Position numbers and translations under genes: made by a program. Under the pieces are notes generated by a model that saw nothing but the letters and a program-made list of their open reading frames with translations, did no database searches and was not told the DNA's origin. A stretch of DNA of 64,000 bases from NCBI GenBank assembly GCA_006937955.1, contig SSNP01000017.1, positions 856,840 to 920,839 of the forward strand, in the 5' to 3' direction. Shown piece after piece: positions 1-11,344 of the stretch; position 1 is the first letter of the stretch, and each line of letters starts with the position of its first letter. The stretch is from Pachypanchax playfairii. Lineage: Eukaryota > Chordata > Actinopteri > Cyprinodontiformes > Aplocheilidae.

Positions 1-820
1 ATTTAACACTCTGCGGGCATCCAGGGGTCACATCTGACAGGAGTTACTTGCTACTCTTGCCAAAATAAATGTGCAAAGCAAAAAAGACAGCTGTTCAAAG
101 GCTTATGCAATAACATTTACATCAAAAGCTAAAAAACATTTGGAGACTGGATTTGTTTGATGAGCTGCCATCCACTTTGGAATTTAGTCCATTCAAAAAT
201 GGACGAAATATAAGTATACATGTCAAACTCCTGGTGCTGTAAATGCATAGAATGAACTACTGTAACATTTTGGAAATTGGAGCTGCTTGTAAAAGGCAGT
301 GATTCCTTTGCTCATTGTAGCATCAGCCCCTGTTACTAAACTGAGGCTGTTGAATCTCTCTAAGATGAATAAAATATCAATTATTCATAGTTTTTGCATA
401 GAAACACTCAATTGCCAAAACATTATTTTCACAACAGGAGTGTTTTTTTATATAAAAAGAAACATAAACATCATGTGATCACATTAAATAGTTTTTTCTA
501 TATACACGTGTTTTCACGTGTTAATTTAACTCGTTTCTAGACATGAAAATGTGATTTTTCACTTGTGAAATTAATGGTTTTTTTTATATCAGTATCCATA
601 GGACAAGAAAGAAGCAAGAGCAATGCTCCTCCGACTGTAAATGACAGGCAGGAGTATCTTCATATGTACATATGCCAGTCAACATAATCAGTACAATGCA
701 CATTTAAAGTAGAACTCTTTTTGTTTGCAGAGGAAAACCCTCCAGAGACCAGGACCTGTGGGGAGGCAGACAGGCCTGCAGCATGTGAAGCTAACTGAGG
801 GAGGCTGTTATTCCACCAAC
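1..820 (-). other. Intron 4 of cadm1 (partial)
   Basis: This AT-rich, non-coding sequence lies downstream of the exon 4 donor. Exon 5, which should carry the second half of Ig2, is not found between 1 and 820. Around 497-530 there is a short palindrome-rich patch containing two CACGTG hexamers. No repeat family was recognised. Confidence 0.8.
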
Positions 821-958
821 CTGTCAGTTCTTCCTCCCCCTTCATCCATCTGATGGAAGCGGCTGGCTTGCTGCCCATGGCAATGCAGGTGAGCTCTGTC
901 TCGTTCCCCTCGCTGACCACATCCTCCCGGCTCTCAATGACTGGGTTGCCTGGCGGGA
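821..958 (-). CDS. cadm1: cadm1 exon 4 (first half of Ig-like domain 2), partial gene
   Basis: This exon encodes the N-terminal half of the second extracellular Ig domain of cell adhesion molecule 1, a homophilic and heterophilic adhesion protein of synapses and epithelia. On the minus strand a pyrimidine-rich acceptor ending ctgtcag precedes the first base (958), and the donor gttggtgg follows base 821. The length is 138 bp, phase 1 at both ends (two bases, 45 codons, one base). The reading frame begins VPPGNPVIES, has the B-strand cysteine in ELTCIAMGSKPAASIRW with the following tryptophan, and ends KGEEELTG. This aligns with the CADM1 segment around TAMASKPATTIRWFKG and is clearly less like CADM2 or CADM3. 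An N-E-T sequon lies just before the cysteine. The partner cysteine of this domain must be in exon 5, below position 1. The open frame continues past both splice sites, but those parts do not resemble the family and are intron. I cannot tell whether this is the cadm1a or cadm1b paralogue. Confidence 0.93.
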
Positions 959-3058
959 CTGACAGGCAGTAACAGCAACAGTCAGAAAGACACCTGCATG
1001 GCAACACTCATACACACAAAAACTTAAATAATGTGCAAATAAATGTCTATCATTATTAAAAATGAATATGCCAAATAATGCAACTACAGAAGCACATCAG
1101 CTGCATTTACAGCAATAAAACATGTTCAATCTTTGTGACTTTATTTAAAAGGGTTAAAGAAATGCTGTTTGTAAATGGTAAGATTTGCTTTCATATGTCT
1201 GTTTTCTAGCAATATTCTTATTTTCGTTCATCAGCTAGAGGCTGCTAGAAGTTTGTTTTTAATTATAAAAATGTGGTTTTAGATGCAATAAACAAAAAAA
1301 AATTATCTCCTGCTCACAATTTAATAAAAGCCTAACAATTTTACTAAAAAGGTTGTTTCTTCTTCTGCCTTTTAGATTGATATCAAATGTCTGAGCTTTA
1401 TTTTGGAGTAAATCAACCACAAAATCCATTATTTTGATGAGACTAAACCTGTGATAATGACACCACGAGGCTATTGCTACATAATGGTGTCAAGCTTTTT
1501 TGTGAAAACTCTAGTAAAGATGTTACTTTTAGATGAGACACACACTATTTGTGTAATATTTGTCCAACTTGTGTTCTAACTTGCACGGTTACAGTATTTC
1601 CTACTATCTTTGATGCCAACAGCTGTGTTTGGGTGCTAAGTGGGAGGGCAAACATGATGTTGCCCTGTGGGCATGGGTCACTGAACCTGTCTACGGGTAA
1701 TGTTTTTACCAGACTAATAAAACTAAACTTTTTCAGTAATTAATGTGACCAAGATAAATTGGGCATAAATTAACTTTAATAACTTTTTAGCTTCAAATGA
1801 AGTTTGTTGGAGAAGTTTTTAAGATGGAAACTTTTTAGATATTAAAATCCAACCCCAAAACATGAACATGTTTCTTTAACATATGAAAAAATATATTTTA
1901 TAATTTTTAAGAAACACTTTGTGGCAAAGTCAAACAAGTGGAGTCACTTTTCCAACATGCCTCTCGCACCGTATTTCAGTTTTGTTACATACTAAATACA
2001 TAAAAAAGCCCCAAATCTTGGTGTTCAGGTTAAACATGGATGTGATAAGAATTAATACTCTGGAAACATTCAAGTAACTGAGAACCAGTTTTCATTTAAC
2101 ACTGTGATTAAACATGGTAAAAATTATATAACTGTTAAGTGAAACAGCTGACTTTTATTTTGCATACATTTTTTATTACTTTCTATATTCCCTGTGGGTT
2201 TATAAGCACTTCTGTTTGACACATGATGCACAAATAGCTGGTATTAGTAGGTTTGCAGGCAGCAATAATGTTCTACGATTCAACAGTTTTATAAAGAAAC
2301 ATTCTTTTCATTTGGGCTCATGTTTAGCTTCAAGGCGAATATTCTTCTAACTCCTGAGGGTGATTTTCATCTCTGTAGCTGCTAAATGCTGCACATGTGT
2401 TACAATATTCTTTATTGGCTTGTTAACAAAAGAAACCTTTAAAATGAGTTATTTTTTGTCTGCCTGAGTGACCACATTTGCTCCTATTATGGTGCCTACA
2501 AAGGCAGCATAACAGTCTCTAACTGAGCATTTTCACCCTTCATGATGCTTCATTTATGTTTTAAAAAGGCATGCGATGAGCTTAAAAATATCAAATTGTA
2601 GAATCTCAGAAAACTCAATGCCTTTTGTTAAAATTTATGAGCAATTGGGATACTATATTTTAAATTTTGCTTGAAAAATCAACATCTGCGTTAGATGGCT
2701 AGATCAGCCAAAACTTGTGTTTTGTTTATGATCATATTTTGACTAAAAGTTCAATTTTCTTGGATATTATTATTTGGCTACGCGGAGAATTCAATGATTC
2801 CACTCTGGAAGGATTAGACGAATCGTTTCCACGTGTCTGACAGAGCCACAGCTCGTAAACACAGCAGTGTAGCAACTCTGAAAAGAATTAAGTGTTTCAG
2901 TCAAAATCTTTCACTGTGACACCTTCCCACAGGGTTGAGCTAAAAGGTGGATGTTTCTATTTCAGCTTTAAAATGTAAATCTTATGGTATTAGGAGTTTT
3001 ATTTTGTGTTTTTTAGATAATGATAATCAACTTTCCTTAAAAATTACATGAAATGTTT

Positions 3059-3839
3059 TACAACTTAAATTCCCCCCCCATTTTACGTAAAATGTAAAAC
3101 AGAAAGCAATGATTTGCAAAATTTATAAACAATTTATTTCATTCCCACTTAAACATTATCAGATATTTGACCATTTTATACAAAATATATCCTAATTCTG
3201 AATAAGATGGCAGAAAGAATGGAAGATGGTGATGTTTACTATGTCTGCAAACATCTGGGAAATAAGACCAGTTGTTGGACTTTTAGGAGAAGAATGTTGT
3301 GCAGTGATGCCCAATAGAGAATGATGTCTGTTTGTAAAGTGGTGCAACTTCTAGCACCTGCTAATCATAAACAACTTTTGACTTTGTCCTTTTTAAACAT
3401 ATATTTCTAACTGTCATGGATATTTTTAATAGAAACATTGACTGTATCTTCAAAGTCTTTGCAATTTGACTAGGCAGAAAGAATTTCTCAAATTTTTTGA
3501 ACATTTTTAGATGCAATTTGTGGCAGATTTGTAAATCTTTGCCCATCTTTACATCTGAGAGGCTCTGCCTCTCTTATATTCCCCTTTTTATACTGACTTG
3601 TTACCAATTGACCCAAAAGTTGTTTTTCCTGATGCAACTTTTCAGAGATGTATTGCTGCCATCCAATTCAAAATAAGCAAATATCTTCTATGAAATTATG
3701 AAACATCTCAGTTTAAACATCTATGTTGTTTATGTTCCACTGGGAATAAAATGTGGGTTTATGAGCTTCGCAAATCATTGCATTTTGTTTTTATTTACAT
3801 TTCCCACAGCATCACAATGTTTTTAGGAACTGGGGTGTA
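3059..3839 (-). mobile_element. Decayed Tc1/mariner-like DNA transposon, internally deleted
   Basis: The left end starts TACAAC and soon contains GCAATGATTTGCAAA. The right end contains the reverse complement, TTTGCAAATCATTGC in mutated form (CGCAAATCATTGCATTTTG), and finishes CTGGGGTGTA, the complement of the TACACCCCAG-type end. The element is therefore bounded by long imperfect inverted repeats and TA dinucleotides, the target site of the Tc1/mariner superfamily. On the minus strand, residues read from about 3546 downward (MGKDLQICHKLHLKM, then SQIAKTLKI) resemble the N-terminal helix-turn-helix of a common fish Tc1-like transposase, but the frame soon fails and the catalytic DDE part is absent. 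At about 781 bp it is about half the length of a full element, so it is a non-autonomous fossil. Confidence 0.72.
3361..3546 (-). pseudogene. Fragment of Tc1-like transposase, N-terminal part
   Basis: This is a 61-codon open stretch inside the element at 3059-3839. Its first 35 or so residues resemble the DNA-binding N-terminus of fish Tc1-like transposases (notably the IAKTL segment of the helix-turn-helix). The remainder does not resemble a transposase, and no catalytic aspartates are present. It is almost certainly not expressed as a working enzyme. Confidence 0.6.
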
Positions 3840-4032
3840 GTTTGTAGCTTGATATGTGGTGGCATGAAAGACAGCTAATTACTTAAATCCATCATTCAAC
3901 ATATACTGTAAGTGATGCAAAGGAATTGATGAGTAATTAAAACATTTAAGAATGTATTCATCATGCAGCATTAATTAGTAATACAGTATTTAGCTATTTC
4001 TACCCCAAAATCTAACCCAGATTAAATTATTT

Positions 4033-4050
4033 TTATATATATATATATAT
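4033..4050. repeat. (TA)n microsatellite
   Basis: About nine TA units in a row follow a T run, within intron 3. Confidence 0.9.
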
Positions 4051-4653
4051 GTGTGATTGCAACGTATGTTCACATGAATAAATCTTTCATTTTATTAGTC
4101 ATCACAGCCAAATTGCCGAACTTCAGTTACTTAAAAAGCAAAAAGTCACAGGAGTACTTATTTCAAGAACTCTTCATTGCAGCCCTTGATTCAGAAATAC
4201 TGCAGCTAGGTTTCAATCGTACAACTGGAGTAATTACTTTAAAGTGCTTTTAATTCCTTTCAATCCCCCAGGATGTCTGCATGTATAATAAAGCTTAACT
4301 AAAGTAATTTCTCTCCAAAGCATCAAAGTGTGGCACAGCTGACTCTCAATAGGGAATCGTTGGGAGCAGCCAAGTCAACATTCACCAGGATTCACAGAGT
4401 CAACACAGCTGCCAAACCAACACGGTCTGAGCCATCAGTTTCAACATCTGCTCCTTTTCGTTATGCTGTTGAGCACCGCAAGAGCCTAATTGGCTGACAT
4501 TTTGTTTCAGTTGCTTAAGATAACAAGATCAAAGATTACTATTATCTGTTATTCACCATTTACAGTAAGAGCAGATTACAATGAATGCGTGTGTGGGTTT
4601 TCTTGTTTCTCTCTCTCTGTGTGTGAGAATCACACGTGTGTCCTTACACCTAC

Positions 4654-4806
4654 CCAGGACAGTGATGTCTGCGTAGGCTTCTTGAGGAGGATCTGTGTAG
4701 AGCTGGCACACGTAGCGTCCCTCATCGGAGAGCGACACATTGGACAGAGACACCCGGAGTTCGTTGTCAGAGAAATTCACCAGCTGGAACCGGCTGTCCT
4801 TGAGAG
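4654..4806 (-). CDS. cadm1: cadm1 exon 3 (second half of Ig-like domain 1)
   Basis: This exon encodes the C-terminal half of the V-type Ig1 domain, which carries the trans-adhesion interface in CADM proteins. The acceptor is ttcccacag and the donor gtaggtgt. It is 153 bp, phase 1 at both ends. The frame starts (P)LKDSRFQLVNFSDNE and carries the Ig signature LSDEGRYVCQLYTDPPQE, where D-E-G-R-Y-x-C supplies the F-strand cysteine that pairs with the cysteine in exon 2. It ends ADITVLG. LKDSRFQL and CQLYTDPPQE are near-identical to vertebrate CADM1; CADM4 also has CQLYT but differs afterwards, and CADM2/CADM3 have CS(L/I)FTMP. Two N-glycosylation sequons are visible, NFS and NVS, and both positions are also sequons in mammalian CADM1. 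The phase fits the exon 2 donor (C|CT = Pro) and the exon 4 acceptor (G|TC = Val), so the three exons join in frame. Confidence 0.95.
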
Positions 4807-4868
4807 CTGTGGGAATACAGAGTGCAGGGACACAACCATGAGACATAGGGTGAGAAAGTAAAAAGAAA

Positions 4869-4883
4869 GTGTGTGTGTGTGTA
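4869..4883. repeat. Short (GT)n microsatellite
   Basis: A run of alternating G and T lies about 60 bp on the acceptor side of exon 3, inside intron 2. Confidence 0.8.
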
Positions 4884-5892
4884 GTGGAAAATGTGAGAGG
4901 GGAAGGAGGATGACGAAGGAGACTCTAGCACAAAATTAGACAGGAGGAGGGAGAGGCTGAGTGGAGGGCAAGTGCTGCCCTTTTCTGGGCTTTCTCCTTA
5001 ATTGAGTAAAAGAAAAGTGAGTTTCCAAATGATTCCCACAAGTTGATTTATAAAGTACCTTTACAGTCCACAGACCACTCGCAAAGAAAGGAAATCGTGA
5101 AGGGTGTTCATGAAGAGCCCTAACAAGCAGGGAAACTCTTAAACTCTAAGGCTGGTCATGGATGGCTGCGTCAGGCCCACATATTCCTCAGAAAAGAAGA
5201 AGCATTCAAACATACATAATGAATTAAATCACAGCGAGGAAGCAGAGATGTTCAAATGTCTGAAATGCTAAATCAAAAGTAGTTTGCAATCTGAGTTCTA
5301 AAACCTCTCTGGATTGGCTGAATGTCATCAAACTGGGTTAGCCACCTCTCTTTGACTTTTTACTCTCTGCGTTTTCATTTGGGTCAGCACTCATCTTTGA
5401 GAACTCCTTTACATAAACAGCATCGTTTGATTTGATTGGGAGGCCTTTTTGATGCTTTGACCTGCCTCCTTTATCAAATCCTCTCTGCATCAGTCGAGCT
5501 AACGAACTCAGTTCAGCCGCAGTTTAAAGCACAGGGACTTTATTATTCCCACCAGACTCCATACTTTGCATTATCATCATTACTTAAGGTCTCAGGGCAG
5601 TAGCTACGTGAAACCTCATTCCCCCAATATAATCTGAGAGCTCTTTGGAAATCTCTTTTCACATGGAAAGAATAGCGCTCATGTACTTAAGACTGAAAGC
5701 GCGGAGGGAAATCCTTCACATCTAAAATGGAAAGTCTAGTTTGTATAACACTGTTTGCTGACATAAAGGCTTCGTATTCAATATATAAAACACAATTTTA
5801 TAAAAATATGTAAGAGAAATTGCATTTCTTTCTAGTTTATGTGCTTTAATTTAACATAATTCTTGAATTAATTTCTTTTAGTAAGAAAAGGT

Positions 5893-5962
5893 ATTCATCC
5901 ATTTTATTTATGCACTTGTTCAGGGTCACGTGGGGCAGAGTTTATGTCCTGCTGTTATTGGA
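5893..5962 (+). repeat. Degenerate copy of common teleost interspersed repeat
   Basis: The order CATCCATTTT, then GTTCAGGGTCACG, then GTCCTGCTGTTATTGG follows the widespread fish repeat whose consensus runs from a CATCC tract through a 'CAGGGTCACGGGG' block to 'CCAGCTGTCATTGGGCG'. Other parts of the same family occur at 40858-41037, 44592-44816 and, reversed, 60668-60830. The family assignment is from memory of the consensus. Confidence 0.5.
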
Positions 5963-7295
5963 TACACTTTTTTTTTTTTTTAGTAGGACTTTCAGCTAAT
6001 CTGTTTCAAAATTTAAAATGAGCAAAATTCAGAGTTGGCAGAGTGTTTATTTAACTTTTTTGGAGCAAAAGCCACTTAATCTTCAACATTTTTTCCTACA
6101 AAAGAATGAAAGATATATTTTTTCATCTCATTTGATTGTTTTGTAAAACTCGTTGCACATTTGCTCAGCAAGTGAACAAATTCTCTGATGATAAAACCAC
6201 TTTTTTTCATTTGAACTAGTTGTGGTTATTGCTTGTCAACAATGTTTGCATTTTGATTAGACTTTTCTTTTTAACCTTGCTTTGCCTCTTCCTCTGTAGC
6301 AATTAGCAATTAACATTTAATTGTATAATTATAATTATTTGGTATAACCATAAATAGTCTGCACAATCATCTTCCATCATTTATAAAAACATCTGTGTTG
6401 ATCTAAAAAAAAACAACAGCAATTTTCCCATTTCTCTTTGTTTTCCCAATTTGATAAAACTGACAGTAACAGATTGTAGTGCGAGAACGTGATAAAACAA
6501 CAGTATTTTCATTTATTCCTTTACTTTGCTTTAATCTAATTTAGTGGTCTCACATCATCCTTGTACAGCATGATGTTAAACTGGTAAACACGTGAGTTTC
6601 ACGACACAAGTTGTATTTGGGAATGTAGACTATCTGTTGATACGAAGTGAGTAAAATGTTAACGCCATCAGATTTTGGTGTTGGTTTTCCACCAATCTGT
6701 AAGATTTATATCTATCAGTTCAATCTTGCTGCAAGCTTTGACACATTCAGAGGTAAAACAAATAGTAAAAATGTTTTTTCAGGCCTAAATTTCCGTCAAT
6801 TTGTTGCTATAAATGGACCCTTTAAACTGCCACATAGATTTTACATTGTCATATGATGCATGATTCCAAAAATAAAGTCCATCAGTGTTTTAAGAGATGA
6901 AACTCTACTCTGAGACTTTGAACCTACAAAGGTTTGAGGCTGAAAGGCACTTCTGTTGCTACGGTATCACTTTAAACAGACAGCCTTTGTAATAGAAAGT
7001 AAGACTGGAGATGCAGTGAATAAATAATTGTCTCCTATTGCATCACCATCCTAAGGGGTCCACCTTCACTGATAAAAGCTCATTTCTTCCATTTCAGATG
7101 ACAACTCTGCCAAATTGCATGTCATTTTGCATATATCTGGAAGAATAAATACCTCATTCTAGGGAGACTTGGTTGGCTCCTACCTACAACATAATTCATC
7201 TTTATTTGAAGCAACAGAAATTCATTATGAATTTCACTGCTACTGTAATGCTGATGTTATTCTGGTAGTCTTGTTTATATCTTATTCTGAGGAGG

Positions 7296-7496
7296 CTACT
7301 TGGCTTGTAGCTGCTGTTCTTGAAGCTCCTGGTGTGTCTCTATGTCACCGCTGTTTACCTCCTTGTATACAAAGATCTGGCACTGTGTCGGGCGGCCCTG
7401 TTGACAGGTAACAATGCCACTAGCTGAGGGGGGTCCCTGCAGAACCAGCAGTCCTTTAGGAACAGAGCCTAGAATAGCACCTGCCATGGGGTTCAA
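7296..7496 (-). other. Unassigned coding-like open frame in intron 2
   Basis: This minus-strand open frame contains GAILGSVPKGLLVLQGP, then IVTCQQGRPTQCQIFVYKE, then a Gln/Glu-rich C-terminus ending LQEQQLQAK and a stop. It has no in-frame ATG with upstream coding sequence (a stop codon lies just upstream), and I see no convincing donor downstream. The composition is less repetitive and more protein-like than other spurious frames here. It could be a fragment of a retrocopied or transposon gene, an unannotated terminal exon, or chance. I do not recognise the family. Confidence 0.25.
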
Positions 7497-8267
7497 CAGA
7501 CCCCATTACGAGAAACACAAATACGCAGCAGCAAACCAATAACACTTAATCCTCCTGTCAGAAAGCTTGACATACATTCACATCCATAGGTAGATAAACA
7601 ACACAGTTTGTTTTTTGTTATTGACAAAGCTGCTGTATCGACTTTGGCAGAGAAAATGACATGTTTGTAGGTGCATATAGAGCAGCTCAATAAAGAACAG
7701 AAAGAGGAAAAGGTTGCCTCAACCTCTGAGCAAGTCTTTTTTTAATCATCGATTATCCTCATGATGTAACTCTTGATCATTAAACGCTGCTTGTAGTCTC
7801 ACTTCTTGATAACGAAATAAGTATTTTTAAAATCTGGAGCTCAACACGATCTATAACTTATATAATTTTTTCTCTGCTGCATCGTGATGAAGCTTTGGGT
7901 ATATTATACAAATATAAAGACAATGTGTAGTCAGACTCCCCTGATGTTTTTCTCAAGCGAGACAATGGAGCCCACGTCTCGCTGCCTCAACTTGTGAAAT
8001 AACATCTGGGATGCAATATAGCTTGAAATGACAGGTATGTTTCACTCACCTTGAATTCTGGCTCAGATCCAAGACATAAACAAGTGAAAATGCCAAAAAA
8101 CAACAACAAACCCCAGCCCATATGCTTATGCATAATTATAATACTCACAGTCCTAATCTTAGAGATTATTGTAAAATCAAACAGTAACAAGGATGCGAAA
8201 GTATTTCCATTACTGTAGGCAATATAAACTTATGTTATTCTGATTTTAAAGACTTCAAGACAGATGT

Positions 8268-8862
8268 TTAAAGAGGCCCTTCCATTAAAAACTTTTTTTC
8301 TGAGGTTTTTAGTGAATATTTTTGCTCCACATGTGTTCTTACCTTCATAGTGGGTGTAAAAAAAATAGGTCCACAACTTCTCTTTCAGTTTTTATCTCTC
8401 AAACTATGCAGGTAGCGATAAAACCCGAGTTCTCCCGAGTCCAAATGGTCTGTATCTGTTTCATCACAACTCTTTTGTTCATTAGTTTTCGGCAGCTCTC
8501 GCAGTTGAAACCACGCCTAGCATGCTGCTAGCTAAAAGCTGTAGCATAAGACGTAGCAAACAGGAAGACACGATGTCTGACGTTGCCATGCGCAGCGGGG
8601 CAGGAAATAGTATTCTTTGCTCTCATAGGCTAGTTTGTTAGCCAATCAGAGTCCAGCAAATTCGAATAATGAATATGAACGAGCTGCTGACGAAGCCTGA
8701 CGGAAGGAACGGGAACCACCCGAATTTTAACGCAGACAGATTGAAAGGTCTGTTAATCAGTGTTTCCTGACGTATTTTTGGATATAAAATGTTTCATATT
8801 ATTGGTTAATACTTAAGAAATAACCACAAAGTCCTGAAATTTGAATGAAATGGCCACTTTAA
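8268..8862. mobile_element. MITE copy 1, TTAA-flanked (piggyBac-type ends)
   Basis: The element is bounded by TTAA at 8268-8271 and 8859-8862. Inside these the ends read AGAGGCCCTTCC and, on the complement of the other end, AGTGGCCATTTC, forming imperfect inverted repeats. A second full-length copy lies at 31070-31663 in the same orientation with its own TTAA flanks. TTAA duplication is the signature of the piggyBac superfamily. No transposase frame is present, so it is non-autonomous. The middle is richer in CpG (for example GACGTTGCCATGCGCAGCG) than surrounding DNA. Confidence 0.75.
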
Positions 8863-10529
8863 GATCTGTTTTTGTTAAAAAACTGGAGTGAATGAAATAC
8901 ACAAATTAGGAAACATAGGAGTTGTGGGGAAAATTTTACAATATGAAGCAACATTTCATTAATAGTCTGCCATTTTTGTTCCTTGACAGTAATTAATTGT
9001 TTTCTCTAGACAACATAAGAAAATAGTTTTAAAATGCCCATGACTTTTCATGATGGTATATTTGAGATAATAACTGATTCTTGATTAATTTTCGACAGTC
9101 ACTTAAACAGTTAGGCAACTAATTCCTTTGTCTCTATGTTTAGGTGATAAATGTTAATTTAAGGGTCAGACTATATAAATAATTGAATCTGGTTGTGCAA
9201 CAGCCAGTCTTGGTTAATGAGAGAAAATTCCTGTGTAATTGCTATTGATGTTATAGCAGTGCTTTGCATATTCAAGATTAAATTGTGCCGTGACATTTTC
9301 AACATACAGCTCTGAAAGTGTTCGTATATTTTGTCGGTAATGTGGCAAATGACATTTTTTATGATGTTTTAAAGATACTGTTTGCTTTAATTAGCAGAAA
9401 CTGTGTATCATTGATTTCCAACATGTTCTAATAACTCTTTATAATTTCATATTATCATATTGTCACCTATTTAAAAAGTATTTCTTACATAAAAAACCGT
9501 GAAAATTGTTTGTTGGAGAAAAACAAAAAAAAAATTGTACATGTCTCTAAGTGATGAAATAAATATTCTCAGTATTTCTAGCTAAAAACAAACCCATGTA
9601 GGCAGTCGGGACTGAAGAAAACTGAACTTTTACTTTCTCCATTCCCTTGTGGTGGCAAACAATTTTACTCTGTTATAGAGAAATGTGATACTGACGTTGG
9701 ACTGACTATTTTGGATGCTGACAATAAACTACAGTGCATTCTGGGAAAGGACAAGCTGTGCGCATAGACATAGTAGTTGCCAAAAATAGACTGAGCACCT
9801 CCCTGATCTATATAGTAACATAGTGTGCAATACTTTATGTATTATGTATACTGTAAATACAGTATGGAAGTAAAACTGATTCAAACTTAAGTTGGGAACA
9901 AAAGCAAGATAATTAGACTTCACATACTGTTTGGATCATCGTGTTTGTCCATATACATTTGTAATGTGCATCTTTGACAACATGTCCCAATAAGTAAAAT
10001 AAAACATATACAACTCTCCTTATGAGGAATCTATGCATGTATGAGGAGAATATACAAATGATCCTGTCAAGAATAAAACCTGCAACCATTTTGCAGGGAA
10101 CAGAACTGTACTAAAATGAAGATCTGCATTTTAAAATTTCCAGCCTAAATCTTTAGGTAACATAATAAATATTATAGAGGCACTTCTGAATCCTTGTGTC
10201 GTATCCAACTTTGGTGCTCTAGTGATGCTTTAAATTCATGGCTGTCTTTTAATGACAACCATCTTTCTTCCTGTAAAACAAGGCCATCTATAGTGATACA
10301 AAGACAAGTAGCTAGTAGGAAAAAAAAAATCAAAGACACTATAAGGATTTTGTCTAAGAAATGTCAAACATGCTTTTATTTTACAGATAAAAACTGTAGG
10401 ATTGATCAAAGTGATGCATCATTCTAACCAATATTCACTGAAACGCCCATATTCCCATTCAGATGAGCACCACGAGTTAACTCCCCCCCCAAAAAAAAAA
10501 CAAAAAAACAACCTGATTACAAAGAAGAT

Positions 10530-10990
10530 CCTGAAACATTTAAATGTGAAAGTTGTAATCATTGTGAGAGTGTGGTGAAAACCAATCATTTTCAAGATGG
10601 AACTACTTGTCGCGTGTATTGGATGAGATGTTTTGCAATCTGAAACACCACACATGTTGTCTACAGATTGGAGCCCATGTGGATGCTTTTATATTGAGAA
10701 GACAAAAAGAAGATTAAAAGACAGAGTTGCTGAGCATAAAAATGTCACTCACACAAAGAAGTTGGACTATGCAAAAACATTATGAGGAAATGGGACTTGA
10801 TGGTTCATATTCATCGAAGGTGATGGTGGATATTGTAGAAAAAGACATTAGAAATGATGATAAGGGGCTACTTCAGTGTGAAACATCTGGATTGTTCGAT
10901 TTAGGGCCATAACATAGTATAAACATTTATTGAAATACATTTTTTGTCTATTTGTGTTATGATTTTTTTAAGAAAAAGAAAATTACAAGA
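10530..10990 (+). pseudogene. Decayed GIY-YIG endonuclease fragment, Penelope-like retroelement
   Basis: Conceptual translation on the plus strand, in three different frames, gives the C-terminal landmarks of a Penelope-like retroelement. In one frame 10539-10575 reads FKCESCNHCESVV, a Cys cluster. The next, near 10636-10670, gives NTTHVVYRL. After a +1 shift, 10672 onward gives SPCGCFYIEKTKRRLKDRV and AEHKN, corresponding to the GIY-YIG core (CPCG-x-x-Y-V-GKT-x-R-x-L-x-x-R-x-x-EH). After another shift, 10782-10870 gives EEMGLDGS and the following conserved block. At least one stop and two frameshifts interrupt it, and the glycine of the GKT motif is replaced (EKT). The reverse transcriptase part is absent. 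It runs opposite to cadm1. It is a dead fossil, useful as a dated insertion. Confidence 0.68.
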
Positions 10991-11344
10991 CTTTATAACT
11001 TTGTGAACATTTGAATTTGTCATGAAACAATTACAACATTTTTACAGTTAGATTTTTTTATTGGTGGAAGGTTGTTTGGAAAATAAATTTATTGGTGCAA
11101 CTCAGAACAGGTGTGTCTCCCTAGTGAAAATCTAGTTTGGTTCCAGTAAGATGGTCCAATTTTTTTCATGTTTTGTAATTTAAAACAAACTAGTTTTGGT
11201 TAATTTTTTTTCCCTCAAATTTCATAGCATGTCTCTGTTTTTCTATTGGCTACTTTTCCTTTCATAAACACAGACACTTTTTTCTAGTAAGCAAGCACAT
11301 TGTTTGTATTTGCTAAATATTGTGTCTTGGGATACAGCACTTAC

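Larger units (their letters stand above)
959..4653 (-). other. Intron 3 of cadm1
   Basis: This 3,695 bp intron splits the cadm1 transcript between the Ig1 and Ig2 coding parts, a phase 1 position typical of Ig domain boundaries. It contains the Tc1-like remnant at 3059-3839 and a (TA)n run at 4033-4050. In 959-3058 and 3840-4653 I see nothing beyond AT-rich unique-looking sequence. Confidence 0.85.
4807..11344 (-). other. Intron 2 of cadm1
   Basis: This 6,538 bp intron separates the two halves of the Ig1 domain. It carries a degenerate teleost repeat at 5893-5962, an unassigned open frame at 7296-7496, a TTAA-flanked MITE at 8268-8862 and a decayed Penelope-like fragment at about 10530-10990. 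The stretches 4884-5892, 5963-7295, 7497-8267, 8863-10529 and 10991-11344 show no recognisable gene or repeat. Confidence 0.85.

Noticed and set aside
660..1007. Minus-strand open frame extending beyond exon 4 on both sides
   Set aside because: Only 821-958 resembles CADM1 and is bounded by AG and GT. The extensions are intronic read-through.
4490..4861. Plus-strand 123-codon open frame overlapping exon 3
   Set aside because: It is the antisense shadow of the cadm1 exon. The minus-strand frame has Ig signatures and splice sites; the plus-strand one has no family resemblance.
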